Assembly (NCBI GenBank): GCA_020746105.1
Contig: CM036626.1
Coordinates: 14,278,001 to 14,342,000 of the forward strand
Origin: Trogon surrucura
Lineage: Eukaryota > Chordata > Aves > Trogoniformes > Trogonidae
Length of the DNA stretch: 64,000 bases
Direction of reading: 5' to 3'
The notes beneath the pieces are model-generated. The model was not told where the DNA came from, searched no databases, and saw only the letters and a list, made by a program, of their open reading frames with translations. This document shows, in pieces, positions 38,901-53,900 of the stretch (within the stretch, counting starts at the first letter, position 1; each line of letters begins with the position of its first letter). Made by a program: the position numbers and the translations under genes.

Positions 38901-41900
38901 GCAGAGTTGTCCAGGAGGCAGGGACCATAACTTGGGCTCTCTGGTGGGGCCAGGGCTTTCGTTAAGGACAGAAAAGTCTTCCCCATTGACGTAAACTGCA
39001 GACGCAGGCACTGCCCTCATGACAGAGCATCCCTGCCCACTTTCAAACCTCAGGAGAAGGTGGCCAGACCCCAGCTAAGCAGGCAGGAAAATCCAGCTGC
39101 TGTATGGGAAATACAGGATGTACGTAACACAGTAAGTGGAGCCAGTCTATGCTGTCCACAGTCACCTCCACGAGGAAGAGGGCTGATGTTGCTGAGAATG
39201 GCTTATCCCAGCAATTCAGTGCACCTTTACTTGACACAGAGCACAGAAACCAAGCCTGCTACCTAAACTGCAATCCAGGGGCTTTGAGCCTTTCAAAGAG
39301 CTCCCATCTACGCTGTGTCAGATCAGTGCCTAGCAAGACACCTCCCCACCCAAGCACAGCACAGCTCCCACTTCCACCTCATACACCTCTGAGTCGACCT
39401 TCAATACAAGCCACCCCTTGCTCCCCCAGGGCATGTCTCCAGCATGTTCTCAACTGAGAGGGACAGAGAGTTAATGCATGAGCTCACCTGGCAGACGGAG
39501 GTTGACCACTCTGTCAAACAGGTTCCTTTCAGCTGTCACACGGTTCAGCACCTGGTTCAAGAGCTGTGCAGGGAAAAACAGAGAGGGGTTGTATTTTCTG
39601 GGTGGGTCCTCCTGTGAGCAGCATCCAAAGAGCGTACTTTGGGGCAGTATGTCCTTATAGTTCGGACTTGGTGCCTGGGAGCTGGTGGTTGTGCAGAGGG
39701 AGGCTCACAGCATAGACCTAGCTTGGCCCTGGCATGGAAGGACCACAGGGGTTTTACCAGACCCAAACATCCCAAGGAAGAGCCTGAGGTCAAGACACCT
39801 GAATCTCAGCATCTTTCACCTAAATCTGAATCCCACCTACAGAAACCAAGGTATTTCTGTGTATAAAGGCTCTTGGCAAGCAGAAGCTCCAGTCCCTACG
39901 ACAGCCACAACCTCTGAAGACTGAGTCGGCAGCTGTGAGCAAAAGCAGTGTCAGCAGGGTGAAACACAGTCCACATCCTGCCCTGCCTGGAGCTGGCAGC
40001 AGGACGGACCAACCAGCCCTGAAGCACAGGATGAGTGCAGAGAGCAATCTGCTGCTCTGCTTGACAGGACATCACTGCAGGCAGAGGTTTCTGCCTGTGA
40101 CCAGCACAGAAGGAATCAACTGTAAAGACAGTTAATTAGCCACCATTAGCTCTCACCCAAACCTCCAGTGGGATGAGCAGGGACCGCTCCAGGCTTGACA
40201 CAACTGCTGCAAGCTGAGCACTGTCTCTCAGATGCAGCATCCCTCTTCCCATCGCCCTCATGCACAAAGAGCAATAACACTCCATGCCTCTGTGGGCACG
40301 TTCAGCGGTGGGGCACGATTTCACAGCAGCACCAGGACATGACAGGGATGCTGCAGCACCCTGCTGTCTGCTGCCCACTCCCTAGGTTGCCTAAACCACC
40401 TGCTAAGGGCCCCTCGCTTCCCTCCTCACATGGTGATCCCGACAGAAATCCCAGGACCCCAGGCTGAGCACTTCCCTCACAATTGCTGTATCAGACCTCA
40501 CTGTCTTGCTCTGACTCATCTGATCAGAGTCCTGATCCTCAACCCTTGGATCATCTCAGTCCTTGTGGTACAGGTAAGGTAACAACGACTGCAGATATGA
40601 CTGCTCCTCACCAGGCTGGCTCATACAAGAGCAGCCTGTTCTCAGGGCTTTCTAGGGTTGTTCATGCTCTAGAATAGAAACTAATTCACTGGAGCCTATG
40701 GTGTGTTGTGGGTTGGAACAGGGCTGTCCCGGTGACCTTGGCAGGGAAGTGGAGACGTTTGGTACCATATTCTAGCATTGAGGCATAAAGGACCAAGATG
40801 CCTGCCCAGACACTGGGGCATGTTCCCTGTGAAGCCAGCTATGCTCTCCACAGCTCTCTGCAGAGATGTACCACAACTCCTCTCCAGACTTCATGGCACT
40901 GCTTGTCACACAGTAATTCAGCATTTACTGAGTAGAAAAGACTGGCCATAGCCCCTCTGAAGAGAGATTTAAGTAGCTGCCATCCTCCCTCCTGGCAGAG
41001 CTAGAAATCAGCTGTAGCCAGACTAGCTGCAAAGGAGGGGAGCAGTTAATACGTAGCGATTTTAGAGAGTACCCCTTGTTCTTCAGCAGCTGGGTTTGCT
41101 GTAGCAGCTTTTGCAGCAGGAGCCCCCACTGCACACAGCACATCTGGAGAGAGGACTGAGGGGCCCCCATGTCCCTTCAGAGGATGCTTCTTCACACCCC
41201 ACTAAAGGACGATACCTGGGCAAGCCTCCGAAGCAGCAGCTCAGACGACGGGCGATTCCAGTCCAGGAAGATCTCTGGTGCCAGCGTGACGGTCATTTCC
41301 AGCACCCTGAGCAAGCTCACCGACAGGTCAAAGCAGGTGGCACACACTTTCAGCTGCCGGCTGTCAACGAAGTTCCTCTCCAAGCGCTCTGCTGCCTGCT
41401 GGATCTGCCAAGCAATAGAGACAGCTTAACAAGGTGCCCCTTTCCAAAAGAAGGACCAGAACCCCCAGCTCAGTTCCCACGCACGCCAGGGAACCACAGC
41501 ACACCCAGTCCTGAGAGCTGTTTCTTGAACCTCAGTGCGGGTGGGACACAGGCACCCATTGAGTGTTGGACTCTGCAGCCCCAGGTGGCATGCTCACCTC
41601 CTGGATCATGCCAATGAACTCGGAGAAAGCCCAGTTCAGCTGGTTGAGGACGCTGTTGAGGAAGCTGGGGGCCAGGTCGCGGTCACTGCGGAGCAGGTCT
41701 GCCATGTGCCGCTGCAGCAAGGTGGAGGGACATGGCTCTGAAAGCAGACAGAGACAATTTCAGTGGCCTGATCCTGGAGTGGCCATGGGTGGAGGGTAAG
41801 GGCAGGCTTGGACCCCACTCCTGAGCTCAGTAAAAGCTCTCTTGCCTCTTACAGAAGCAGAGACAGCAGGGCACTGGGAGCCGGGGTGCAAGGGCTATTC

Positions 41901-44900
41901 CGAGCAGTGATCTTGCCTTTCGGGCCTCCAAGCGCTTTTTTTGCAATGCCAGCCTGAATTAACCAGAGAAGAGCCCTGCACGTTCGCTGCTGCCCATGTG
42001 CACAGGAGCACTGCCCTGCAGCTCAGCATCCCTCCCACTCAGCTCTGCAGAGACCCACAGTCAGCTCAGCACTAATTGCTCCTGATACCAGTGTGGCAGC
42101 AGCTGCTCGAGTCAGCACAGCCACCCCTGGCTTCACGTGTCTGTGCCTGCCTGTGTCTGGGGAAGAAGGCACCTCGTAAACCCCCTCCCGAGATGCTTCT
42201 GCATGGAGCTGGGGCTCGCTCTGCCCTTGGCAGGCTCAGGCAGAGCTGCCCACGCTCTCCAGCCAGATGAACCCAAGCACAGACATGTCCCTGCAGTACG
42301 TGGCATCTCGCCACTGGGTTTGTCACTATCAAGAGCACAGACAGGGTCAGACCCATCAGCTGGGAAACAGTCAGGGCTTGTGTGGGGCACTGGTTCCCAC
42401 GGCTGGGCCGGGAGAGGAAGGGGGCACAAATGGAAGGGATGTTTCTCATGAGCAGGAGGACTACTGCCAGCCAGAAGTTCACAGAAAGCATTCAATGCTA
42501 TGAGGAAAGGGTACCAGAGTTCAAACCACAGGCTACAACTCAGGGCTTGAAGAAAGAAACTTGAGCAGATTTGTAAAATATAGGGAAGAAAACCTCAATC
42601 TAATTACTTTTTCTTCTACAGGAAACTACTACTAAGTAAAAGCAGGTGGAAACTCTGGCAGAACCAGCACCGTACAAGCCATACTGTGACCACACAAGGT
42701 CTCTGGGGTGGCAGCCTACTCGAAAAGCCAGCACAGGCAAAGAAACACAGGGCAACCTTCATCCCATCCCTGTGGGATTGAGAAAGTGAGGCATAACTAC
42801 AGGCAGATTGCTAGCTGGGATTAGTAAAGCCCTCTGGAGAGGCATGGCAGGAGACCGTCGACTCTGATGGGAACAGGATAAATTATTCTGCAAATACCTC
42901 CAAGCAAGTGCAATGAGCTTCTGTTGTTACAGAGGACACACACTGATGTCTTGTGGCACATAACCACTCCCAGCAGGCCAGCGGCCCGGCTTTGATCCTG
43001 CCTAAAAGTACATCTCTGGGAGGGATTTCATCACAATAAATGTCTTTGATGTCCTGCTCCCACCCACAAGTACTTTCCCAGCCCTTGGCTACACATGGCT
43101 CAGAGGCTGACCGAGCTAGACGTCCTTTATACATATTTAGTGGTCCTCAGTGGATTTCTTGCCCAGTGTCCCCTGAAACTGTCTAAGCCTTTAGCACTGA
43201 ACATGTGCTGAAGCAACACTTCACAGCTCAGTTGTGTGCGGTGGGAGGAATTCAGATTTTAGCTTCACCCCTACTTGCTTTATTTGATAATATTTATCCC
43301 CTGCAACCACTTCCTTCTGGTGGGAGAGACAGTGAGCTGCTGCTCTCCAGTCACTTCCTCTAGCTCACCATGACTTCAGAGCTTTGATAGTGCAGTTTCT
43401 CATACAGAAACTGTCATTTGTCCCCTTCGCCATCCCTCCCTGAGCCTTGCCAGTTCTCCCAGATTTCCTTTGGAGAGGTGGAATACGAAGTGCCCACAGC
43501 AATCGAACCACAAGCACACGGCAGATTTTCACAAAGGCATAACGTAGTTTGCTTTGTTTTTGTTTTCCTTCCCTCATAATTGCTGCTGTGTAATTTGTTC
43601 TTTTGACTGGGCATCAACCTGATATATTCCAAAAGATTACAAGAGGATGACAGTTCAAGGACAACTCTTTTTGCAAGAATTATAATTCAAGATCCTCAGG
43701 AACTTACTGTTTGCAAGGCACAACTGGACAAGCCCAGGAGTCAACACCGGAGCCCACCTCACTGTCCTCTCTGTCCATGAGGAACCATGGGGCACAGCAC
43801 ATCCTTACCAGATTTGCGGGTGACACTAAATAAGAGGCTTTGTCTGATGTGTTAAAGGCACTCTGAGAAACGTGAGGATTCGGAAAAAACCCAAACATCT
43901 GATCATATCCAACAAGAAGGATAAAATTCTGCATCTGGAGAAGAATGACTCCAAAGAATGACTCCAGTCCTGTATAGGAAACAATGGTCAGGGCACAACC
44001 TCATAAAGCAGTTTTGTAGAATACCAGCTTGAACAGGGCACAGGTGGGGGCTCTCGATGCAGCAAAGAGGTGGGTGATGGTAGGAGGATGTGCTCAGCAG
44101 ATTAAAGGGAGATGTCACCCCTCTGCTTGGTCCTAGGGAGGTGACACCTGAAATAGTCTTTTCTCAGGAGGGTGCACAGACAGGTCCCAGGGAGCTCACC
44201 CTGCCTTCCTGTCTCACAGCCCACGGATTTTTAATTTCATTTTCCCTTCGTGTTCACCACTCTGCATCTGGCGATGTCAAATTCCATCTATGTTTTCTTT
44301 CCCAGTCATTCAGTTCAGGAAGGACAGGGAACTGCTTGAAAGAGTCCAGCACAGAGTCACAGAGATGATGGATGGAACATGTCCCTTATGAGGAAAGGCT
44401 GAAGGAGCTGGGTTTCTTTAGGTTGGAGAAGAGGAGATGGAGGAGTGACCTCATTAATGTTTATAAATATGTCAACGGGGAGTGTCAGGAGGATGGAGCC
44501 AGGCTCTTCTCAGTGATGTCCAACGAAATGAAAAGGGAAACGGGTGCAGGCTGGAGCACAGGAGGTTCCACAAAAACATTAGGAAAAACTTTTTCCCTGT
44601 GAGGGTGCCAGAGCCCTGGCACAGGCTGCCTGGAGAGGTTGTGGAATCTCCTTCTCTGCAGGCATTCAAAACCTGCCCTGGATGTGTTCCTGTGTGACCT
44701 ACTGTAGGTGATCCTGCTCTGGCAGGGGGGTTGGACTAGATCATCTTTCGAGGTCCCTTCCAACTTTGAACATTCTGTGATTCTGTGAGAAGTGGAAGGT
44801 CCTTCTGCAGGGTTGAACTTTTGTGTTATCTTTTCCCCAACCCTCCCTCACTGTGTAAAAAATGCTTATTAGAACTGCTGATGCATTAGCTCCCTCACAG

Positions 44901-47900
44901 GCTTCAAGTACCGAAGCAGTTCTAGGCAAGGATCACCGCTCCTTGCAGAGGAGCTCTGCGGGTTGTCCTGCTGGTCAGCCACCAAAGCTTCTTTTGCCAA
45001 CGGTTCAAGTCAGGACGGATCCCAACATGAATCGCCCAAAGTCTACCTCATTTGAAGGCAGCCTTGGCTTTATGAAGGACGCTCTTCTGCTTGTAATAAC
45101 TTGCTTTATCCTGATTTTTAGCTAATGATTATTTCCTCATAGTCTTTTTCCAATAAGTGGTGTGAATTTGCTCCAGACCTCTAATTCTAGGTTCTTAAAT
45201 GCTTTCCCTGCAGCTGGCAAAGACAATGCCAATCCATAAAAGCATTAAAAAGTGGTGCCTCTGGTCAAAATTCTCCACAGTTATGTAGGGTTTTTTAAGG
45301 CTTTAAGCTAAGCCTGGGAATCAATGAACTTCCTTGGCTTTTGTTGCTCCCAAGAAGATTCTAAATCTAAAGACATCACGATCACTGCCAGTTTTTAAAA
45401 GCAACATAAGGAATCACCCCTGGAATACAGCAAGAGCAGCTTTGTCCCTTGCGTGAGTGTCCCGATGAGATTCTCCATGGGACAATCATGAGTGGCATCC
45501 AGAAACCTAGCCCTGGTGCTGTGTTCACCTTCATTTGCAAGATGTTCACCTTTCCTGAGGCATTTCCACCCACCTCCTTCACGCCCCAGTCACCACTTGT
45601 AACTCTCTAACACAAAAGCCACGCAATCTTGGCTTAGCCTTCATTATGACAGATAAAGATCGGTCATTGGAACAGAAATCGGTGGTTTTCCAAGGCCAGA
45701 AATTATGACCCCAATACATTTAATGTGGGCAACAGAGCATGGCCCCAAGTGGTTATAGATATATCTGATGTTTCCACAACAGAAACTTCCCCACAAAAAT
45801 ATAATCAAAATAGTCAGAAGGAAAAAAATCCCCCCCCCCAAAAATTTAGGTGTGGGGTGGAAATAGTGAATAAAAACATAAGAGTTATTCAAGATAATTG
45901 GCCAGTCAGAAAGGCCCAGAGCTAGAGCAAGCACATGGATTAAACTGTTCACTGAGACCAGGATGGAGCAAAGACATATGTTAAAGTGTAAAAGGTAAAG
46001 TGAACATAATCAAACGCAGCAAGCAGTTGATGAAAACAAGGAGAAAAGGGGTAATAGAAGGCATAAAAGAAACATCCACCATGCTACACGCAAAGTTTCT
46101 GCAACTATAGGAAAAAATTCTAGCAAAATTATCACAAAAAAGTAGCAATGGGAGAAACTGTAACAGTAGCAGAGGCCCGTTAATAGAGTTAAAAATTAAT
46201 AAAGCAGACAAAGTGGAAGCCTTCAATAAGTGCTCCTACGATAATTGTAAAGAAGCAGGGTCACATACTTTCATCACAGGAAGGTAATTATGTACTTTAT
46301 AGCTCGCTAATGACCCAGTAAGATTTATAACAGGGCTATTTGTGAGATTTTTTGGTCAGCAGCCCAATGGGGGCTCTGGATGCTTCATCACTTACACTAG
46401 AGTTGGAAGCACAGAAGAGCAAAGCCCCAAGTGGACCAGACTCAGAAGCAAGCCAGTTCCACCCAATGTTAATCTGAGTTTTTGAAAGTATCCAGATGCA
46501 GATGTGAAACAGCTGCCACTCAGGGTTGTGGTTGTTGGACTGATGAAACAGCAGTGAGCTTGGGATGCAGTGATCCACCTCACGGCTGAACTGTGCCTGT
46601 TGAAGGACGTATTTAGAGAGGACCGAAGGGAACATTGGAGGGTGAGGCAGAAGGAAAGCAAGCTGCATTCCAGGGATGAGATATCAATAAGGTTGAGTGT
46701 AAGGCATCAGGATGCCCCAGCACATGACTGGGGCTTGCACATGCCTCAAAAGCAAAGCACTGGCCAACAGGCTAATGCAAGTTTTGGCTCTGTGACCAGC
46801 AGATCAGGGAAGTGTTCCAGCCAGAATGACACTGGCACATCTGGGCTGCTAAAACACGGGAAGGGTGAACACCGGGGCTCACAGAAAAGAAAAACCCTTT
46901 TCTGAATAAGACAGAGGTTGCACTTTCTTTTCGCCATTAAAAAGGACCAAGAAGTGAGTTTATCCTCATACACAAGCACTTTTGAAGAATAAAATGTTGT
47001 AATGCAGTGTTTAACCCAGCAGAGAAAAGCAGAGCAGCAGCAGTGGAAGGTGGAAGATGAGGTTAGGTGCATTCTCATCAGGAAAAAGCAATGGATTTAT
47101 TTCTGAGGGTGAGGAATCACCGTCAGAAGGGCTTGGACAGTTCAACTGCCACCAGCGGATGCTTTTGATATTGTCAGATCAAGACAGTATTTCTACCTGA
47201 AAGACCTCTTTAGCTTAGGCGATCTGCTGAGGTGAATTCTCTGTGCCACATTGCACAACAGCTCAAGCAGTGCTGAAGATGATCTCATGGTCCCACTCAC
47301 CGCTTGCTGGATGCGTAGGCAGAAGGCCTGGGGCAGAGGAGCCCTGTGCTGCAACCTGAAGCCATCCTGCAGCTCAACAAAGCCGGACGGGCTGGGCCTG
47401 GCACAGGGCCACCGCTGCTGCTCACCGCACGCGTGCTGTAACAGCACCCAGCCTTGCCTACCAGCCACGATGAAAGCAAAACAAGTTCCTACAGCAGCCA
47501 CTGAATAGAACTGCCCCCACCTCTGCACAGAGCCCCCCGCCTGCTCTCAGAGCTGTTTAGTGCCTGTGGGGCTGAGGAACAACTCAGGGAACAAGCAGGA
47601 ACACGTGGCTTTTCTGAGCCTCTCCCTGGGCTAACCCAGGCAGCCGTCTTGTTCTCACCATCGGTGAGCACAAGTAAAAGGCAGTGAAGGAGATCAGGTG
47701 GTCTGTGCTACATATGTCTCACGGATATTGCGAGGCAGTGACAGCACACCTTTCCCACCTGTGCAGAGTCCTCCAAGGAAGCACCCTCAGAGTAGGATAA
47801 GGATGCAGCACCAGAGAAAAGAGGCATTTGCCCAAGCTCCCTGCAGAAGCAGACCCAGACAAACAGGGATTTCCTTCAGCTCAGCAGTTTATCCCGCTGT

Positions 47901-50900
47901 CCCTGCCAATGCTCAAATTGCAACAAAGTGAAGACTGATGGGTCGGAAAGCAGGGGTGGGTCATCTTCTCCTCCTTCCCGGGGCAGCATCTCAAGGACAC
48001 TTCTGAGTCCCCTGTCAGCATTCATTATTGATTTTGGCTGCGCCTTAAAATAGCAATCCCAGGAGTAAGTCCCTAGTAGCAGCTCAGCCCACTCTGGGCT
48101 CAGACTGTGTGGAACCAACTGGAGACAGATGGAGAGAAGCCTCGAAAGCTGATGAACCCTCATCCGGCCGCAGAGGCCCCAGGATGGGGGGACCTCGGTC
48201 ACCACCCCACAGGACTGGTGGCAGCTACTTGGGGGCTTGCCTGTGTGGTAGGAGAGCGAGGGGACAGTCACAAGGTCCGTCCTGCATGTGTACCAGAACT
48301 TCACTATCATCCTCCAAGGACAAGAGGAACCCAAGGCTGGCACAGCCTGCACGAGGGCTCTGACCCCAGAGGTAACACTGAGAAAACAGGTGCAAGAGCA
48401 GGTGCATGATGCAGCCTCAGAGACTGCCGTGTGAGCGCCAGGAATGTAACTGAGAAAAATGATCATTGTGTGAAGTCCTCTGCCTCCAAAAGAAGGGTGT
48501 CTCTAGACAGAAGAGGGGAAGGAGGGAGTTTTCTAAAGCTACTTCACCAGACAAGAGAGGGTCACACAGCAAACTTACTCTGGAAACTAGCAACAGAGAG
48601 ATCTCCTGGGTACCCAGGGGCAGGAGAGAGAAAGAGAACAAAAGTGCTGTTAAAACAGAGGCAGGCAGCCTCCCCACTGGACAGGGCTTAGTGTGCACCT
48701 CCATGTGCCGCCTGCCCGTGTCAGGCTGCGGCACCATCTGTCCCCCACCCCCGTGCAGCTCTACAGGAGCAAGGTCTGGCACAAAGCCTTTTCCACAGCA
48801 GAGGTGGGTATGGAATGTAACTGGACAAGGCTGGACCCTCCAAAGGTGAAACAGGGGATCCATTCTTCAGCTCAAAAAAAGTTACCTTCTGCTCCCCGTG
48901 TCTCTCAGCCACAACAGAGCTAAGGAACCCCTCAGGTTGGTGACAGTGACAAGAATCAAATTGCAGTGTCAAAGGTAAGACAGGCTCTCACTCTGAGAGG
49001 GATGCCTGGTTAAAACACTCCCTCCTTACAAACTTCTCCAGTGCATCTGCTCGCTGTCGACATCAGAAAACCTTCTCCCAGGCTTACAATTTAGGGTAAA
49101 GCTCTAGTAACGATGCAGCCTCTCTCCTCTCCCTTGAAGGGCAGAACCCCCTCCTCCTGAAGGATTTAACCCACCACACAGAAGAGTCACCAGTCGGTGC
49201 AGAGAGGCTGGAGATGTCCAGGAAACAAAATGCTGGTTGCAAAGATCAGGCCTGTATATTTGGCCAGGATCTCCCCACTTCGGCAGCCATCTCACCAGCT
49301 GGCCTGGCCCATACTAGGGACCGCTGCTAGGTAAGGGGCTGGTCCCCCTTCACCACCTGTCATAACCCTGAGTGCTCATCCCCTGCCCCACTCACTCTGC
49401 AGGCTGGGGAGGCTGGCATCCTCAGGCTTGGTTTTCAGCAGGTGTGGGAGCCGTGTGTATCTGTATCCGAATCCACAGCCCTGGTAAAAGAGAAAAAGAG
49501 AGAACTTAGAGGCTGGAAAACAGCTAGGTTTTGCTGCTACTGGAAAACAAAACGCTCAGTGTCCAACCAACCCCAGGGACACAGGATGCTCACCCGCCAC
49601 AGCCTGACAAGGATCCAGTTGGTCTGTGCCCAGGGTCGCTGCTCGTAGGGAGCCAGGAGGTTCTTCATCATGGAGATCCGCCTGCCAGGCAAGGACATAA
49701 GTAAGCCCAAAGGGCTTGGGACTGGGGATTGAATAGGACACAGTGTAGGAACCGTGGTGCTGGGGCAGAGCAAAGCCACTGACAGAAGGGTTATAGAAAG
49801 CTCCTAAATCAACTCCAGCATCTGCAGCAGCTCCTGGACACTCGGTGGTGCTTGGCAGCCTGCCTGCTCCCCCCCACCCAGCCTTGCCATCACCCCAGCC
49901 CTGATCCAGCTCCGTGGGAACAGGCAGGGCAGCACTTACTGCTCTTCTGGGATCCTCTCTACAGCACGCAGCGAGTGGGGGTAGCAAACGTAGCTGGCCA
50001 ACGCCTGCATCAGGGAGTCCCGGATGTCTGAGGAGGAATGAAAAGGGACTAGGCCAGGCACCCCAGGACACACAGCATACTGGAGAGCACCTGAATGCTG
50101 GAGGCTGAGAGGGACTGACTCTCCTCAGCCAATGTGGAGAACACGTTTATGCTCAGGCAGCTAAGGGAAAACCCCAGACTGGGCATGCAAGCAGCTAGAA
50201 CATGAGTCCTGCTCCCAGAAGGGTATCCTAGGTCATGTATCTAACCTTGGAACAAGCAGGACACACAGGACAAAGGCAGTGCCCAGCCTCTCTTTATACA
50301 TGGAGGTATAAAACACTCAACAGATTCAGCAGATAGATCCCAACAGAATTCTGGTGAGCCACTGGCAGTGGAACCAGCCAGACCTGCACCATTATCACCC
50401 CAATGCAGAGGACTGCAGCTTTACCTGTGCCCACAATCCTCGAGTCAGCAAAATGCTTGGCCAGGATGGCAGCGAGGCGCATCAGGGTCTCTTCATAGCC
50501 TGCGATGAGAAGAAGATGGTCATGCAAATGGCCTGATGGGAAGCCCTGTGGACCATTTCACAGGTCATGGAATTCATTCCTGCTACAGCTAACTACAGCT
50601 GGGAAAACACATTCTCTCTAACAAAGCCTCACCTCAGTCTACAGAGCCTGAAACAGTTACTCAGAGAAAGATGAAACCATGCAATCGAGTTGGACAGCAA
50701 GGGAGAGATGCCTAGTGCAGAAGAGGCTGAGCAAGTAACACCCTAGATCTATGTAGAAAAGCCACGTCCACACTGCAAGTGCTGAAGGAATCTGTTACCA
50801 CTCAGTTCTGCCGGTCCCTGAACAGCAGGTACAGACCCCACTTAACGGACGGGAAGACTTTAGCTATGTCTCGTTGCTGCGAACAGAAGCTTTTCTTACC

Positions 50901-53900
50901 TTCGCAGGGTCTGGAACGCAAAGAACTATTAGCTAAGAGCTCACTTAGCCAGGAAAAGCACAGAACATGCACAAAGGTAATCCACCTAAAGACAGACTTG
51001 TGGTCATCTCCATAGGAACATATCCAAACCCCAAGGGGATCTGAAAGCAGTCCCCCATTCCTGCACTCACAGCCCACTTCCTCTCATTCAGAAGCCAGAA
51101 GGGACGACACCCAACTACCACTACTTCAGCATAAGGATGTGGTTTGCTTTAGACTTTATCAGGCCAGAATTAGCAAGGCCTCCCCATCCCTTTACCTGGA
51201 AGTTCCTCCATGCTGTTTACAGGGCTGAAGTAGTTTTTGAGTGCGCTGTAGCTGTTCATAGCCACGCTGAGGTAGAACTCCGGCATGAAAGCAAAAAGTG
51301 AGCCTGTCCTGTCACCATGCTCAATGGTGCGGATGCACACTCGCAGCAGCCAGTATATATCCTGCATCTTCTCCTGGCCAGAGAGAACACAATAATCCCC
51401 ATTCAGTTTTGTCCAGCTTCACTTTGGGGAAACACAGCAATCAGCACCACACTTCAGAAACATCTCCACATCTGAGACATTCCTCAGCTCCCCGCTCTAA
51501 GCTCATTAACCAGATCTGCACCATTCAGTCTTTTCATGGAGACACAGAAGTGCTGAGTGGAAGGAACAATCTCTATGCCGACCTCAAGCTCAGAACACAA
51601 TCATCACCAACCTGATATTAGATCAACTGTGGATTGGTCTCACTAAGCTTTGAAACCCCCCAAGAACCACTCCCCAGTAGGGCATCTCTGACTACGCAGG
51701 TCTGACTGTAAAAAGGGCGTGCTTGTTTTTATTACCAGTAAACTGGCTGAAGAAAGGCAGGCACTAAAAGACCTAGCATAAATCTGCCGGAAGGCAAGCT
51801 GATCCTTTATAGGAATTAGATGGGAACAGGCTGAAAGCTCATACCAACTCAGATCTTTGCAATAGGTGGCCAGAGCCTTTCAGATTCTGTGTCACGCATT
51901 CAACTAGATTTACTGTCCTGAAGAACATCAGCCTCTTGCTTCTCTAATCAAAACTAGCTATTAAAATCAGCACCAACAAAGTGATAAAAAAGGAAATACT
52001 ATTTCATATCCTGCAATGCCAAGAAATATCATAAGCAATAGCAATTTGCACAAAAATAGATGCAGGAGGGTTACATTTCTAATTAAGAAAAAAATTAAAA
52101 TTAGAGGTGCACATAAGTGATTTCATTTGCCCAGTGGCTTTTCTAAAGCATGTCTCTACCATCTCTGAGAGATTTGCATAGGTCTGTTCTTTAAATTAGA
52201 TTGAATTAGTGAAAATTGACTAAAAGACATCTCTATCTCAATACCAACACACATCTCAGCTCAGCTGTTGCTTTCAGGATAAAAAGCTATTGTGCAGATA
52301 ACACTAAGGTAAAGAAAGCTGCATTTGGTTTTGTTAAGACCTGATCACCTCAAAACATAAATTCAGGTATTGCCAAGCTAGAGAAGAAAGCCTACACCAA
52401 GATGATACACAGATGTGATTATCCACAGCGTGATGGATAAATTCATCGTTGAAATAAAATAAACTGAAATGATCTTCCAACTGGGATGTTTTAAAGGCAG
52501 GATTATCTACTTTATGAGTGTTTTTAAGCTGTAGCACTCCCTTTTGCCTAACCTTGAGTCCCTCAACTCAGAAAAAAGAAGTGACTAAAACCCCTGTAGA
52601 AGGAGCAGCCTCTCCTGTGCTCTGATACCTCAGCACGGAGTGGGACTTCACCTCTGGACAGAACCAGCCTCTTTCTCTCCATCAGCAGAGCCTGCAACCC
52701 TCGTACAGATGTGTCCCTCCATTGCACACAAATCCCAGGGACGCAGGAGCTCACTGGGTGGATGTCTCCACTGGGCAACAGCAGGGACCTGTGATGGCTA
52801 TAAGATGGAGCCCTGAAGGTACAGGCAGTGTGGACAAGCTCCTCCGCGCAGCCACATTCCTCTCCAGAGCAAGCTTGCTCGGCTCCTGGGGCACATTTCG
52901 CAGCCTGAGGCAGCTAGTGAACTGCTCTCCCTGTGGGTCACGCAGACCAGGACGGAAGCACAAGTGAGACAGGCTATAACCTTCACTCTCAGATGCTGCT
53001 GATTCATCCAGAAAGGTGACACCGCACTGCTGACAGGAGGCGGGCAGCTGCATTTAATATGACAATAGATCATCTAGAGACACGAATAGTGTTTCTGCCA
53101 TCGCAGCGACACCTGCAAGGCACACTGGTAATGCCCCTCAGCCTTTCAAGTGCAGTCTGAGCAGAAAGGTTTATTTTCTGGCAAGCATGGGCTCTGCTAA
53201 TACAGCTGGAGAGCTTCTGCAGTGCTGCACTGTGCCTTGCAGTCCTGCTCTGGGAGTGAAGGAGACAAGCAAAGAGCTCACGATCAGCCACCGCAGCTCT
53301 GCCAGGCGTATTCATAGGAACTACCACTCTTCCCCTCTCTGTTTACATCCTGGGACACATGCAGAGACTCTGCTGCCACTGCAGGTTCAGGTAAATGTGT
53401 CTTCTTCCCCAGCACAGAAAAAGCTACAGAGCTGAGACAAGGTAATGTCATCAAGGGAAGACAGGAAGAGGAGATTAGCAAAGCCTAACAGCACAACTGC
53501 TCATGAGAAAACAGACCAGAGACTTTATCCTGGAAAATGGTGAATACAAAGAAAAAGAGACAACCTGTACATACAGTCACTGCATTACTAAACACAGAAT
53601 GCACTCTATGTGGGAACCAAGTGAAGAAGAGTAGAACACCTGAACAAAGCCCTTAGGCTCGGATCCTGCAGATTTCAGGAGGAGGAACACTAGCGAGATC
53701 CCCCTATGACACACAACAGAGCCCAGGGAAATGGTTCTCACTCGCTTCTATCCTTAAGACATGCCCCAAGAACTGAACCTCCCTTTGACCTGCATCCTCC
53801 TGCCTGCGGTGCAGAGACCCAATGCCCCAAGGGAAAGCCTGCAGCACCACGTGCACCTCAGAACAGACTGGGCTGTGTCCTAACAAACACTACAGGACCA

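Larger units (their letters stand above)
41738..49395 (-). other. Large RNF123 intron (7.7 kb)
   Basis: Lies between the exon ending in SLPSLQ and the exon beginning KPCPSTLLQ, which join cleanly in phase. It carries a CR1 copy (about 43790-44790, plus strand, so antisense to RNF123) and an AT-rich, purine-rich block (about 45720-46330). The remainder holds nothing I can name. Confidence 0.7.

Noticed and set aside
44990-45025. A sequence resembling a tRNA B box (GGTTCAAGTC)
   Set aside because: No matching A box at the right distance and no cloverleaf pairing could be drawn.
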